The translations under genes were made by a program, and so were the position numbers. 64,000 bases of DNA, from positions 2,111,334 to 2,175,333 of the forward strand of contig NZ_LVEM01000001.1 in assembly GCF_001641335.1 (NCBI RefSeq), given 5' to 3'. Source of the stretch: Bradyrhizobium stylosanthis (GTDB lineage Bacteria > Pseudomonadota > Alphaproteobacteria > Rhizobiales > Xanthobacteraceae). Within the stretch, counting starts at the first letter, position 1; every line of letters starts with the position of its first letter. Shown here in pieces: positions 42,056 through 51,860 of the stretch. Under the pieces are notes generated by a model. The model ran no database searches, was not told where the DNA came from, and worked only from the letters and a program-made list of their open reading frames with translations.

Positions 42056-43375
42056 TCAGCGGTAGATACGCTTCAGCTGGCGCTCGGCTTCCGCCATCGC
42101 GCCCTTCGTATCCTTGGCGCCGGTGCAGTAGTTGGCGAACATGTCGACGACGATGAAGTCGGCGATCGCAGTCGCCGCCTTCTCGCCGACCGTGCCGATG
42201 CCGGACGCCGGCAGCGTGCGCTTGGAGGCCTGCGAGAAGACGTAGTTCTTGGGATCGGCCTTCCAGATCGGCGCCGTTTCGTAGGCGTTCAGGGTCTGCG
42301 TCAGATAGCCCTGCGCGCCGTCCAGCCACTTCTCGTAGTTTTCCTTCTCCAGCATGAAGGCGATGAAGGCCTTCGACGCGTTCGGATATTTGGTGAAGTT
42401 GAAGGCGAGGATCGGCAGCGCCAGCTGCAGCTCGGTCGGCTTGCCGACCGGGCCGACCGGCCAGAGCGCGTGGTAGGTGTCCTCGGCCAGCTCCTTCTTG
42501 GTCGGGTCGGTCTTGGCGGCGACGTAGATCGAGATGCCGTTCGCCGTGCAATAGAGCTCGCCGGCGAGGTAGGCCTTGTTGTTGGAGGAGTCGTTCCAGG
42601 ACGGGGTGCCCGGAATGAAGGCGTCATAGAGCGCCTTGCAGTACTCCAGCGCCTTCGCCGTCTCCGGCGAGTTGATGATGATCTTGTCGTTCTGGTCGAC
42701 CGTGTAGGCGCCGTGGCCCCAAAGCACCCAGTGCAGCCACGAATTGCCGTCACCCGAGGCGTGTCCGAGCGCGAAGCCGGCCGGCGTGTTGTTGGCCTTC
42801 AGCGCCTTGCACATCTCGAGGAAACCCGGGAAGTCCTTCGGGAATTCCTTGAAGCCGGCCTTGTCGAGTGCCGACTTGCGGTAGGTCATGTAGCCGCCGT
42901 TGGTCGCGACGGGAATGCCGAGCCAGTCGTCGCCGAGCTTGCAGGTCTTGGCGGCCGCATCGGTCCAGCCGCCGTACTTCTTGCCGAGGTAATCGGCGAC
43001 GTCGTTCATCTTCAGGACTTTGGTGGGGAAGAGCTGCGGCAGCGTGTGCAGACCCCAGGCGAGATCGAGACCCGAGCCGGTGTTGGCCGCAACCGAAGCC
43101 TTCGGCTGCACGTCCTCGAAGGACTCGCTGAACACGTTCATCTCGGTGCCGGTCGCGGCCTTGAACGCCGCCACCATCGCGTTGAATGCATCGTCTTCCG
43201 CCGGCACGAAACGCTTCCAGCGCATCACGGTCAGCTTGGCACCGGGCTCGGCCTTCCAGGGCGCGGTCTGTGCCCAGGCCCTGGCGAAGTCGAACAGTGC
43301 CGGCCCGGTCAGCGCACCGGTGGCAGCCAGAGCCGTTCCGCCTTGAAGCAGAGCCCGGCGGGTAAAGTCTTGCAT
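42056..43375 (-). CDS. ABC transporter sugar-binding protein (Tat-exported)
   Basis: This 439-residue extracellular solute-binding protein (family 1) has an N-terminal twin-arginine signal (FTRRALLQGGTALAATG, cut after WAQT). The body shows the usual two-lobe fold with ISIYVAAKTDPTKKELAEDT and the trailing GEKAATAIADFIVVDMF. The Tat signal implies that it is exported folded. It delivers substrate to the two permeases encoded downstream. The ligand is unknown; the neighbouring enzymes suggest a sugar, sugar acid or polyol. Confidence 0.92.
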   Translation of the reverse strand: MQDFTRRALLQGGTALAATGALTGPALFDFARAWAQTAPWKAEPGAKLTVMRWKRFVPAEDDAFNAMVAAFKAATGTEMNVFSESFEDVQPKASVAANTGSGLDLAWGLHTLPQLFPTKVLKMNDVADYLGKKYGGWTDAAAKTCKLGDDWLGIPVATNGGYMTYRKSALDKAGFKEFPKDFPGFLEMCKALKANNTPAGFALGHASGDGNSWLHWVLWGHGAYTVDQNDKIIINSPETAKALEYCKALYDAFIPGTPSWNDSSNNKAYLAGELYCTANGISIYVAAKTDPTKKELAEDTYHALWPVGPVGKPTELQLALPILAFNFTKYPNASKAFIAFMLEKENYEKWLDGAQGYLTQTLNAYETAPIWKADPKNYVFSQASKRTLPASGIGTVGEKAATAIADFIVVDMFANYCTGAKDTKGAMAEAERQLKRIYR

Positions 43376-43427
43376 GTCGTCCTCCCTGTAATGTTTTTTG
43401 TTGGCTTATGCCTTGTCGTCTTATGCG

Positions 43428-44495
<1,068 letters not shown>

Positions 44496-44643
44496 CTAGC
44501 TCCCTCCTCCGACTCAGGCGACGCAACCCTGGCGCCGCCACCGTCTTGTTTTTCTGAACTTCGCCGAACGAAGCCCACCCATAGCAGGCTACATTGTCGG
44601 CAGTTTGCGCGGCTTTGGCAATTTGTCTTTGGTTAGTCGTTGC

Positions 44644-44657
44644 TGGTAGCGCTGTCA
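44644..44657. promoter_or_regulatory. LacI-type operator between ABC operon and lacI
   Basis: TGGTAGCGCTGTCA fits the TGxTAGCGCTAxCA consensus of many LacI-family operators and lies 42 bp before the LacI start and 149 bp before the ABC ATPase start. A second matching site is at 45772-45785 (11 of 14 bases agree). Confidence 0.6.
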
Positions 44658-44699
44658 ACGATCCTTTGTTTGCGGCAATGGCTATGCTATGAGCAGCAA

Positions 44700-45800
44700 A
44701 TGGGTCGAAAACGCACCAAGTCAGGCAAAATCCGACTGGCGGAAGTGGCCGAGCTCGCCGGCGTGAGCCCGATCACCGCGTCCCGTTTCTTCCGCAATCC
44801 CGAAGCGCTGTCGGTGGCCAAGCGGACGCGGGTCGAAAGCGCGGCCAAGGAGCTCGGCTACGTGCCCAACCTTGCGGCACGCGCCCTCGCCTCGCAGCGC
44901 ACCGAAGTGATCGGTGTCTTGATTCCGTCACTCACCAACAACGTGTTCTCCGACGTGCTGCGCGGCATCTACGACGCGTCCGAAGGCAGCCGCTACTCGA
45001 TCCAGTTGTCCAACACACGCTACAGCATTCTCCAGGAGGAGAAGCTGCTGCGGCTATTTCTCGCACAGAAGCCGGCCGGCCTGATCGTCACCGGCATCGA
45101 CCAGACCGCGGAATCGCGCGCGATGCTGGAGGCGGCCGACTGCCCGATCGTGCAGATCATGGAGATCGGCCCCAATCCGGTCGATATGATGATCGGCTTT
45201 TCCCACTATGATGCAGCGCGCGCGGCGGTTGCGCACCTGTTCGCGCAGGGCCGCCGCAGGATCGGCTTCGTCGGCGCGCGCATGGATCCCAGGGTGCAGC
45301 GCCGGCTGGACGGATATGTCTCGGCCATGAAGGACGCCGGCCTGTTCGAGCAGCGCCTCGTCGTCACCACGGGGACGCCGACCTCGGTGACGCTCGGCGG
45401 CGCCCTCTTCACCGATCTGCTGGCGCGCGAGCCGGACCTCGATGCGGTGTTCTGCGCCAATGACGACCTCGCGCTCGGCGTGCTGTTCGAATGCCGGCGC
45501 CGCGAGTTCGAGGTCCCCGAGCAGATCGCGATCGTCGGCTTCAACGATCTCGAGTTCATGGCCTCCGCCGTCCCCACCCTCACCAGCGTGCGCACCAACC
45601 GCTACGAGATGGGCAAGACGGCCGCCAGCATGCTGATCGAGGCGATCGAGGGACGGCGCCCGGAGCAGCCGGTGCTCGATCTCGGCTTCAAGGTGATCGA
45701 GCGGCAAAGCTCGACATCCCGGCCGTCGGACAACAGGCCGGCCCTGACCGGCGGCGGCGCACCGAACAAAATGGTAGCGTTACCAAGTAGCCATGACTAG
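44700..45800 (+). CDS. LacI-family transcriptional regulator
   Basis: This 366-residue protein starts MGRKRTKSGKIRLAEVAELA with the LacI helix-turn-helix (LAEVAELAGVSPITASRFFR, then the hinge NLAARALASQRTEVIGVL) and the periplasmic-binding-protein-like effector domain (VLIPSLTNNVFSDVLRGIYD). It lies between the ABC importer (divergent) and the dehydratase gene (same direction). Operator-like palindromes are found on both sides. It is therefore the probable controller of both transcripts, with a sugar acid or its intermediate as inducer. The second operator lies in its own last codons. Confidence 0.92.
   Translation: MGRKRTKSGKIRLAEVAELAGVSPITASRFFRNPEALSVAKRTRVESAAKELGYVPNLAARALASQRTEVIGVLIPSLTNNVFSDVLRGIYDASEGSRYSIQLSNTRYSILQEEKLLRLFLAQKPAGLIVTGIDQTAESRAMLEAADCPIVQIMEIGPNPVDMMIGFSHYDAARAAVAHLFAQGRRRIGFVGARMDPRVQRRLDGYVSAMKDAGLFEQRLVVTTGTPTSVTLGGALFTDLLAREPDLDAVFCANDDLALGVLFECRRREFEVPEQIAIVGFNDLEFMASAVPTLTSVRTNRYEMGKTAASMLIEAIEGRRPEQPVLDLGFKVIERQSSTSRPSDNRPALTGGGAPNKMVALPSSHD
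45772..45785. promoter_or_regulatory. LacI-type operator within the end of lacI
   Basis: TGGTAGCGTTACCA, an almost perfect 14-bp palindrome, lies in the last ten codons of lacI, 151 bp upstream of the dehydratase start. It shares its left half exactly with the site at 44644-44657. It could repress or enhance the dehydratase/SDR transcript. Confidence 0.55.
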
Positions 45801-45935
45801 TATCGCGCTTGTGAGGAAACGCCCCGCCAGCGGGCAGGCAGACCATTGCTCACGCCGTTGGGCAGCGCACAAGCCGACAGCCCAGTATCCACGCCGGTGA
45901 CCGACGCCGGTGCGTTTGCATTGCAGGAGACAACA

Positions 45936-47765
45936 ATGACAAAAAAGCCAACCAATGGACACGCGCCCGCCGGCAACGGCGCCCGCCGTCACCTTCGCTC
46001 GCAGGAATGGTTCAACAACCCGCATAATCCGGGCATGACCGCGCTCTATATGGAGCGCTACCTGAATTACGGCCTCACCCGTGCCGAGCTGCAGTCAGGC
46101 AAGCCGATCATCGGCATCGCCCAGACCGGCAACGACCTCTCCCCCTGCAACCGCCATCATATCGAGCTCGCCCACCGCGTCCGCGAAGGCATCCGCGAGG
46201 CCGGCGGCATTGCGATGGAATTCCCGACCCACCCCATCCAGGAGACCGGCAAGCGCCCGACCGCGGCGCTCGACCGCAACCTCGCCTATCTCGGCTTGGT
46301 CGAGATCCTCTACGGCTACCCGCTCGACGGCGTCGTGCTCACCACCGGCTGCGACAAGACCACGCCGGCCTGCATGATGGCGGCGGCAACCGTGAACCTG
46401 CCCGCGATCGTGCTGTCGGGCGGCCCGATGCTGAACGGCTGGCATGCCGGCGAGCGCACCGGCTCCGGCACCATCGTCTGGAAGTCGCGCGAGCGGCTCG
46501 CCGCCGGCGAGATCGACTATGAAGAGTTCATGGAGATCGTGGCCTCCTCGGCGCCCTCGGTCGGCCATTGCAACACCATGGGCACCGCCTCGACCATGAA
46601 TGGCCTGGCCGAGGCGCTCGGCTTCTCGCTGCCGGGCTGCGCGGCGATCCCCGCCCCCTACCGCGAGCGCGGCCAGATCGCCTACGAGACGGGCAAGCGC
46701 ATCGTCGAGATGGTCTGGGAAGACCTCAAGCCCTCGGATATCCTGACCCGCAAGGCGTTCGAGAACTGCATCGTGATCAACTCGGCGATCGGCGGCTCGA
46801 CCAACGCCCCGATCCACATCAACGCGCTGGCCCGTCACATCGGCGTCGAGCTGTCGATCGACGACTGGCAGAAGGTCGGCCACGACGTGCCGCTGCTCGT
46901 CAACATGCAGCCGGCCGGCTTCTATCTCGGCGAGGAATTCCACCGCGCCGGCGGCGTGCCGGCCGTGGTGCGCGAGCTGATGAAGCACAAGCGCATCCAC
47001 GAGGATGCGGTCACGGTCAACGGCCGCGGCATCGGCGAGAACTGCAAGGACGCGCCCAAGCCCGACAACGACGTGATCTGGGCCTATGACAAGCCGCTGG
47101 TGAAGGACGCCGGCTTCCTGGTGCTGAAGGGCAATCTGTTCGATTCCGCGATCATGAAGACCAGCGTGATCTCCAAGGAATTTCGCGACCGCTATCTCAG
47201 CAACGCGAAGGACCTCAACGCCTTCGAGGGCCGCGCCATCGTGTTCGAAGGACCTGAGGATTATCACGACCGCATCGACGACGCCTCGCTCGGCATCGAC
47301 GAGCACTGCGTGCTGTTCATCCGCGGCACCGGCCCGATCGGTTACCCCGGCGGCGCCGAGGTCGTGAACATGCAGCCACCGGCGGCGCTGATCAAACGCG
47401 GCATCCTGTCCCTGCCCTGCATCGGCGACGGCCGTCAGTCCGGCACATCGGGCTCGCCCTCGATCCTGAACGCCTCGCCGGAAGCCGCCGCCAATGGCGG
47501 CCTTGCGGTCCTCAAGACCGGCGACAAGGTGCGCATCGACCTCAACAAGGGCAGCGCCAACATCCTGATCTCGGACGAGGAGCTGAAGAAGCGCCACGCC
47601 GAGCTGAAGGCCAGCGGCGGCTTCAAGCATCCGCCGAACCAGACGCCGTGGCAGGAGATCTATCGCAATACCGTCGGCCAGCAATCGACCGGCGCCTGCA
47701 TGGAGCTCGCTACGCGCTACCAGAACGTCGCCGGCACCTTTGGTGTGGCGCGGGATAATCACTAG
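45936..47765 (+). CDS. IlvD/Edd-family sugar-acid dehydratase (xylonate-type)
   Basis: This 609-residue protein belongs to the iron-sulfur IlvD/Edd dehydratases. Cluster cysteines are at SPCNRHH (Cys71), [11 protein letters not shown] (Cys139) and [12 protein letters not shown] (Cys211). The whole sequence resembles Caulobacter D-xylonate dehydratase more than dihydroxy-acid dehydratase or Edd. It should convert a C5 or C6 aldonate into a 2-keto-3-deoxy acid. The start is preceded by CAGGAGA at 45925-45931. With KDG kinase and KDPG aldolase in the same locus, it completes a semi-phosphorylative route. Whether the substrate is gluconate, galactonate, xylonate or another aldonate is not settled. 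Confidence 0.88.
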   Translation: MTKKPTNGHAPAGNGARRHLRSQEWFNNPHNPGMTALYMERYLNYGLTRAELQSGKPIIGIAQTGNDLSPCNRHHIELAHRVREGIREAGGIAMEFPTHPIQETGKRPTAALDRNLAYLGLVEILYGYPLDGVVLTTGCDKTTPACMMAAATVNLPAIVLSGGPMLNGWHAGERTGSGTIVWKSRERLAAGEIDYEEFMEIVASSAPSVGHCNTMGTASTMNGLAEALGFSLPGCAAIPAPYRERGQIAYETGKRIVEMVWEDLKPSDILTRKAFENCIVINSAIGGSTNAPIHINALARHIGVELSIDDWQKVGHDVPLLVNMQPAGFYLGEEFHRAGGVPAVVRELMKHKRIHEDAVTVNGRGIGENCKDAPKPDNDVIWAYDKPLVKDAGFLVLKGNLFDSAIMKTSVISKEFRDRYLSNAKDLNAFEGRAIVFEGPEDYHDRIDDASLGIDEHCVLFIRGTGPIGYPGGAEVVNMQPPAALIKRGILSLPCIGDGRQSGTSGSPSILNASPEAAANGGLAVLKTGDKVRIDLNKGSANILISDEELKKRHAELKASGGFKHPPNQTPWQEIYRNTVGQQSTGACMELATRYQNVAGTFGVARDNH

Positions 47766-47774
47766 CAGCCACAC

Positions 47775-47891
47775 CGTCATTGCGAGCGAAGCGAAGCAAT
47801 CCCGTCTGCCTCCGCGGGGAGTCTCTGGATTGCTTCGTCGCACTAGCGCAAAATTGCTCCGCAATTTTGTCGCGGGCTCCTCGCAATGACG
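47775..47891. repeat. Palindromic intergenic repeat (cgtcattgcgag type)
   Basis: CGTCATTGCGAG at the left and CTCGCAATGACG-like sequence at the right (bearing an extra CT) frame an inner AAAATTGC / GCAATTTT stem at 47850-47868. It lies in the dehydratase-SDR gap without interrupting any gene. This is a frequent Bradyrhizobium element. Confidence 0.75.
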
Positions 47892-47928
47892 TGCGGTTGG
47901 CATTTGAATGAACACAAGGGAGAAGAAA

Positions 47929-48660
47929 ATGGCAGACCGCCTCAAGGGAAAGCGCGCCGTCATCACGGCAGCGGCAGCAGGCATCGGGCGCGCATGCGCA
48001 CTCGCGTTCGCGCGTGAAGGCGCAACCGTCATCGCCACCGACATCAACGAGGCCGGTATCGCCGGCCTGACCAAGGAAGGCATTGCCGAGGTCGCCAAGC
48101 TCGACGTCCGCAACACCGCCGACGTCAACGCCTTTGCCAAGCGCGTCGGCAAGATCGACATCCTGCTCAACGCGGCCGGCTTCGTGCATCACGGCACCAT
48201 CCTGGAATGCTCGGAAGAGGATTTCGACTTCTCGTTCGACCTCAACGTCAAGTCGATGCACCGGACCATCAAGGCCTTCCTGCCCGACATGATCGCGGGC
48301 GGCGGCGGCAGCATCGTCAACATCTCGTCCTGCGCCGCCCTGAGGCCGCCGGCGAACCGTTACGTCTACAGCTCGTCGAAGGCTGCGGTGTCGCTGCTGT
48401 CGCGCGCGGTTGCGCTCGACTTCATCACCAAGGGCATCCGCTGCAACTCGATCTGCCCCGGCACCGTCGAGACGCCGTCGATGCTCGACCGCGCCGCGGC
48501 GCAAGGACCGCAGGGCAAGGAGATGTTCATCTCCCGCCAGAAGATGGGCCGCCTCGGCACCGCCGAGGAGATCGCGTCCATGGCGGTCTATCTCGGCAGC
48601 GACGAGAGCGCCTTCACCACCGGCGTCGACCTCGTCGTCGACGGCGGCTACATGCTCTGA
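47929..48660 (+). CDS. SDR oxidoreductase (BDH2/KDF dehydrogenase-like)
   Basis: This 243-residue classical SDR has an unusual cofactor motif ITAAAAGIGRACALAF (TAAAAGIG rather than TGGxxGIG), the active-site segment YVYSSSKAAVSLLSRAVAL (Tyr-x-x-x-Lys) and an NAD-favouring ATDIN segment. It resembles the human BDH2/DHRS6 and bacterial 2-keto-3-deoxy-L-fuconate dehydrogenase group. The start at 47929 was chosen over one seven codons upstream because AAGGGAGAAG precedes it. It probably oxidises a sugar or 2-keto-3-deoxy acid in the pathway of the neighbouring dehydratase. Confidence 0.85.
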   Translation: MADRLKGKRAVITAAAAGIGRACALAFAREGATVIATDINEAGIAGLTKEGIAEVAKLDVRNTADVNAFAKRVGKIDILLNAAGFVHHGTILECSEEDFDFSFDLNVKSMHRTIKAFLPDMIAGGGGSIVNISSCAALRPPANRYVYSSSKAAVSLLSRAVALDFITKGIRCNSICPGTVETPSMLDRAAAQGPQGKEMFISRQKMGRLGTAEEIASMAVYLGSDESAFTTGVDLVVDGGYML

Positions 48661-48667
48661 TCAACGC

Positions 48668-48770
48668 CTCATCCCGAGGAGGCGCGAGCGCGCCGTCGCG
48701 AGGGATGGGCCACGGGCTACATGGTTCGAGACGCGCGCCGGGTGCGCGCTCCTCACCATGAGGGACAGGG
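48668..48770. repeat. Intergenic repeat (tcgagacg type)
   Basis: The gap between the two SDR genes holds a common rhizobial element with ctcatcccgaggaggcgcg at the left and gctcctcaccatgaggga at the right. It contains CATGGTTCGAGACGCGC at 48720-48736, the exact inverse of a 17-mer at 25868-25884. Confidence 0.7.
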
Positions 48771-48781
48771 AGGGTTTCGCG

Positions 48782-49528
48782 ATGAACAAGATCGATCTCC
48801 AGGGGCGCGTCGCCATCGTCACCGGCGGCGCCCAAGGTTTTGGCCGCGCCATCACCGAGCGCTTCGTCGGCTCCGGCGCCAAGGTCGCGATCTGGGATTT
48901 TGACCAGGGGCTGGCCGAGAAGACGGCCAAAGAGGTTGGCGGCGAGACCAAGGTTTTCAAGGTCGACGTCACCGACACCGCGGCCGTCGAGCAGGCCCGC
49001 GATGCGACGCTGGCTGCGTTCGGCAAGATCGACATCCTCGTCAACAACGCCGGCATCGCCGGCGTCAACAAGCCGGTCTGGGAGACCGACCTCGAGGAAT
49101 GGCGCAAGGTGCTGCGCATCAACCTCGACGGTCCCTTCATCGTCAGCAAGGCGATCGTGCCCGAAATGCTCAAGCAAAAATACGGGCGGATCGTGAACAT
49201 CGCCTCGATCGCCGGCAAGGAAGGCAATCCGAACGCGGCGCACTATTCGGCGTCCAAGGCCGGCCTGATCGCGCTGACGAAGTCGCTCGGCAAGGAGCTC
49301 GCCGCGCACGACATTCTCGTCAACGCGGTGACCCCGGCGGCCGCCAAGACCGCGATCTTCGACCAGATGACGCAGCAGCATATCGACTTCATGCTGTCGA
49401 AGATCCCGAAGGCGCGCTTCGTGCTGGTGGAGGAGCTGGCCGCGATGGTGGCGTGGCTGTCGTCGCAGGACTGCGCATTCTCGACCGGCGCCGTGTTCGA
49501 CATCTCGGGCGGCCGGGCAACCTATTGA
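48782..49528 (+). CDS. SDR-family sugar dehydrogenase
   Basis: This 248-residue classical SDR has TGGAQGFGRAITERFV at the cofactor site, NNAGIAG, and the active-site motif HYSASKAGLIALTKSL (Tyr-x-x-x-Lys). It resembles the FabG/glucose dehydrogenase branch that oxidises aldoses or reduces keto acids. GGGAGGG precedes the ATG by 8 nt. It is the third gene in the plus-strand sugar-acid set, downstream of the xylonate-type dehydratase. A likely role is the first oxidation of an aldose to its lactone, but that is inference. The 48661-48781 gap holds a repeat. Confidence 0.87.
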   Translation: MNKIDLQGRVAIVTGGAQGFGRAITERFVGSGAKVAIWDFDQGLAEKTAKEVGGETKVFKVDVTDTAAVEQARDATLAAFGKIDILVNNAGIAGVNKPVWETDLEEWRKVLRINLDGPFIVSKAIVPEMLKQKYGRIVNIASIAGKEGNPNAAHYSASKAGLIALTKSLGKELAAHDILVNAVTPAAAKTAIFDQMTQQHIDFMLSKIPKARFVLVEELAAMVAWLSSQDCAFSTGAVFDISGGRATY

Positions 49529-49535
49529 GGGCGTC

Positions 49536-49928
49536 ATGATCCGGGAAGGTGGATGCCTCTGCGGCGCGGTGCGGTTCAAGGCGGAAGGCGAGCCGCTCAA
49601 CGTCCGAATCTGCCATTGCCGCATGTGCCAGAAGGCGATGGGCTCGCCCTACTTCGTCCGCGCGCAGTTCGACCAGCGCGCGCTGACCGTCGAGGGCGAG
49701 ACCGAGCGCTATGCCTCGTCCGAGGCGATCGACCGCGTGTTCTGCAAGCGCTGCGGCACGCGCCTGTTTTCGTGGCGCCGCAACGGCACGCTGGCGGGCG
49801 TCTCGCTGACCACATTCGACGATCGCAACGCCTTCACGCCGACCGAGCACATCTGGGTGAGCGAGAAGGTCGCCTGGCTGAATATCGACGACGGGCTGGT
49901 TCAATACCAGGGGACGATCCCGGCGTGA
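49536..49928 (+). CDS. GFA-family (CENP-V/GFA domain) protein
   Basis: This 130-residue protein has the GFA zinc-ligand pattern: EGGCLCGAVRF near the start, ICHCRMCQKAMGSPYFVRA, and VFCKRCGTRLFSW. Members bind glutathione-formaldehyde adducts in the founding enzyme, but most are of unknown function. It starts 7 bp after the preceding SDR gene ends, so it is probably the last gene of that transcript. A role in dealing with an aldehyde byproduct of the sugar pathway is possible but unproven. Confidence 0.87.
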   Translation: MIREGGCLCGAVRFKAEGEPLNVRICHCRMCQKAMGSPYFVRAQFDQRALTVEGETERYASSEAIDRVFCKRCGTRLFSWRRNGTLAGVSLTTFDDRNAFTPTEHIWVSEKVAWLNIDDGLVQYQGTIPA

Positions 49929-49930
49929 GA

Positions 49931-50830
49931 TCAGGCTTGCTGTGACGCGGTCGCAGCACGCCGGCCTGTCGTCGTCGCGATCCAGATCCCCGCAAACACC
50001 GCGACGATCCCCGCGGCGAGATTCCAGCGCAGCGGCTCTTGCAGCAGCCACGCCCCGACCAGCGATGCAGTGATCGGATTGACCGTCACCGAGATCGCGA
50101 CGCGCGTCGGCGTCGTCCGCTCCAGCGCGAAGGCCCAGAGATAGAAGGTCAGCGCCGCGCCGAAGGCGCCGAGATAGAGAGCTGCCAGCCATTGCGGCGC
50201 GCCGAAGACGGCGACGGGCGCAAAGCTGCCGCGAACACTCGAGAGCAGGATGAGGCAGGCTGCACCGGCCGCCATGCTCATCGTCGTGAACGCGATCGGG
50301 CTGGAGCGACGGATCAGCGGCCTCGACCAGATGCCGTACAGCGCCATGCACAGCGCCGCCGCCATCATCAGGAGATCGCCGCGCCAGGCGCCTGACGGTG
50401 CCGAAATGAGATCGGAGAGCAGTGCGACCGCGACACCTGAGGTCGCGATCACGACGCCGATCGATTTGCGCCAGGTCAGGGCTTCGGCACCGAGCGCAGC
50501 CCCGATCAACAACGAAAGCAGCGGCAGCGTCGACAGTGCGAGCGCGCCGCGCGCGGCGGTCGTGAAGATCAAAGACGCGTTGAACAGGATCGGAAACACC
50601 GCGAAGAAGAGCAAGCCGAGTCCGAATGCGGCCGCCCAGTCCCCTCGCCCCGGCCATCGGTCGCCCCGCAGCAGCGTCAGCGGCAGCAGGAGAAGAAAGC
50701 CGATGCCGAACCGGAACGAGCCGATCGCGAGCGGATCGAGGCTGCTCACGAGATAGCGCGTGGCGCCGATCGACGTGCCGCCCAGCGCGCTCGACAGCAC
50801 AGCGGCCAGAACGCCCAAAACCTCACCCAC
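49931..50830 (-). CDS. EamA/DMT-family transporter
   Basis: This 299-residue protein has ten hydrophobic segments in two homologous EamA halves (GEVLGVLAAVLSSALGGTSIG at the start; SSPIAFTTMSMAAGAACLI in the second half). The start is taken as GTG at 50830 because GGAGG lies 6 nt upstream, giving a normal family length; an ATG at 50899 is also in frame but lacks a ribosome site. It is divergent from a LysR regulator, with a T-N11-A palindrome between them. It is probably a metabolite exporter or drug/amino-acid permease. The substrate is unknown. Confidence 0.83.
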   Translation of the reverse strand: MGEVLGVLAAVLSSALGGTSIGATRYLVSSLDPLAIGSFRFGIGFLLLLPLTLLRGDRWPGRGDWAAAFGLGLLFFAVFPILFNASLIFTTAARGALALSTLPLLSLLIGAALGAEALTWRKSIGVVIATSGVAVALLSDLISAPSGAWRGDLLMMAAALCMALYGIWSRPLIRRSSPIAFTTMSMAAGAACLILLSSVRGSFAPVAVFGAPQWLAALYLGAFGAALTFYLWAFALERTTPTRVAISVTVNPITASLVGAWLLQEPLRWNLAAGIVAVFAGIWIATTTGRRAATASQQA

Positions 50831-50843
50831 GATTCCTCCGTCG

Positions 50844-50861
50844 ATGCTTTGCAAACAGCAT
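50844..50861. promoter_or_regulatory. LysR-type operator ATGCT-N8-AGCAT
   Basis: A perfect 18-bp interrupted palindrome with T-N11-A spacing lies 13 bp upstream of the EamA GTG start and 57 bp upstream of the divergent LysR ATG. It is placed to regulate both genes. Confidence 0.45.
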
Positions 50862-50918
50862 ACGAGGCACGCCGAAACAGGGAATGGAATTTCCGTCATG
50901 GCAGGATAAGTTTTCATC

Positions 50919-51791
50919 ATGACCGCGCCGCCCCTCGATCCCGATCTGCTGAAGGCCTTTCTCGCCGTTGCCGAGCATCGCTCCTTCACGCGCGCGGCGG
51001 CGACGCTCAACCGGACCCAGTCGGCCGTCAGCGTCCAGATCAGACGCCTGGAGGAGCGGCTCGACACCAGGCTGTTTCAGCGCACGAGGGCCGGCGTCGC
51101 GCTGACCGCAGCGGGCAACGAGTTCCTCGTCTATGCAAGGCGGCTGCTCGACCTCAATGCAGAGGCCGTCGACGCGCTGCGCAGGCGCAAGCGCGACGAC
51201 GTCGTCCGCCTCGGCGTGATGGACGATTACGGCACGCTGGTCATTCCGCCCCTGCTGGCGCGCTTTGCCCGAAACCATCCCGAGATCCGCGTCGAGATCG
51301 AGACCGGACTGACCGCGACGATGCCGGCGCGGCTCGGGGACGCCTATGACCTCGTCATTGCCATGCATCCGGAGGGACGCGGAAGCGGCGAACTGCTGCG
51401 ACGCGAGCAGGCGGTGTGGGCCGCGGCGAAGTCATATCCGGTCGCGGCGCAGGCCACGCTGCCCGTCGCGCTCTATCCGCCGGGCTGCCTGTTCCGGCAA
51501 TGGGCCGCGGAGGCACTCGATGCCGGCGGCCGCCCGTGGCGGCTGGCCTTTGTCAGCCGGACGCTTGCCGCGGTCGAAGCAATCGCAGCACAGGGCCTTG
51601 CGATCACCGTCGTGAAAGCCGGCACTCTGCCCGCTCGCCTCCGCGCCTTGTCGGAGCGCGACGGCCTGCCCCCGCTGCCGGCCGCGGACATCCGCCTCCA
51701 CCGTGCGCGCAAGCTGTCGCGCGCGGGCGGCCTGCTGGCGGATCATTTACAGCTTGGGATTTCGGAACAAGCGTCCCATATGCTGACCTGA
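50919..51791 (+). CDS. LysR-family regulator, divergent from EamA transporter
   Basis: This 290-residue protein has the LysR helix-turn-helix (DLLKAFLAVAEHRSFTRAAA, then LNRTQSAVSVQIRRLEERLDTRLFQRTRAGVALT) and an effector domain with RLGVMDDYGTLVIPPLLARF and ALYPPGCLFRQWAAEALDA. The EamA transporter gene is divergent. By the common pattern, it activates the exporter in response to the exported compound. The ligand is unknown. Confidence 0.86.
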   Translation: MTAPPLDPDLLKAFLAVAEHRSFTRAAATLNRTQSAVSVQIRRLEERLDTRLFQRTRAGVALTAAGNEFLVYARRLLDLNAEAVDALRRRKRDDVVRLGVMDDYGTLVIPPLLARFARNHPEIRVEIETGLTATMPARLGDAYDLVIAMHPEGRGSGELLRREQAVWAAAKSYPVAAQATLPVALYPPGCLFRQWAAEALDAGGRPWRLAFVSRTLAAVEAIAAQGLAITVVKAGTLPARLRALSERDGLPPLPAADIRLHRARKLSRAGGLLADHLQLGISEQASHMLT

Positions 51792-51860
51792 CGCGTTGCC
51801 CCACCACCGGATTGGCCGGGTTGGCTGCAAGGCCGCGAGCCAATACGGGACGGACGAGCC

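Noticed and set aside
46095..48170. 691-residue open frame on the minus strand across dehydratase and SDR genes
   Set aside because: It is a high-GC shadow of the plus-strand dehydratase, with His/Asp/Arg-rich composition, no domains and no ribosome site. The true gene has iron-sulfur cysteines and a good leader.
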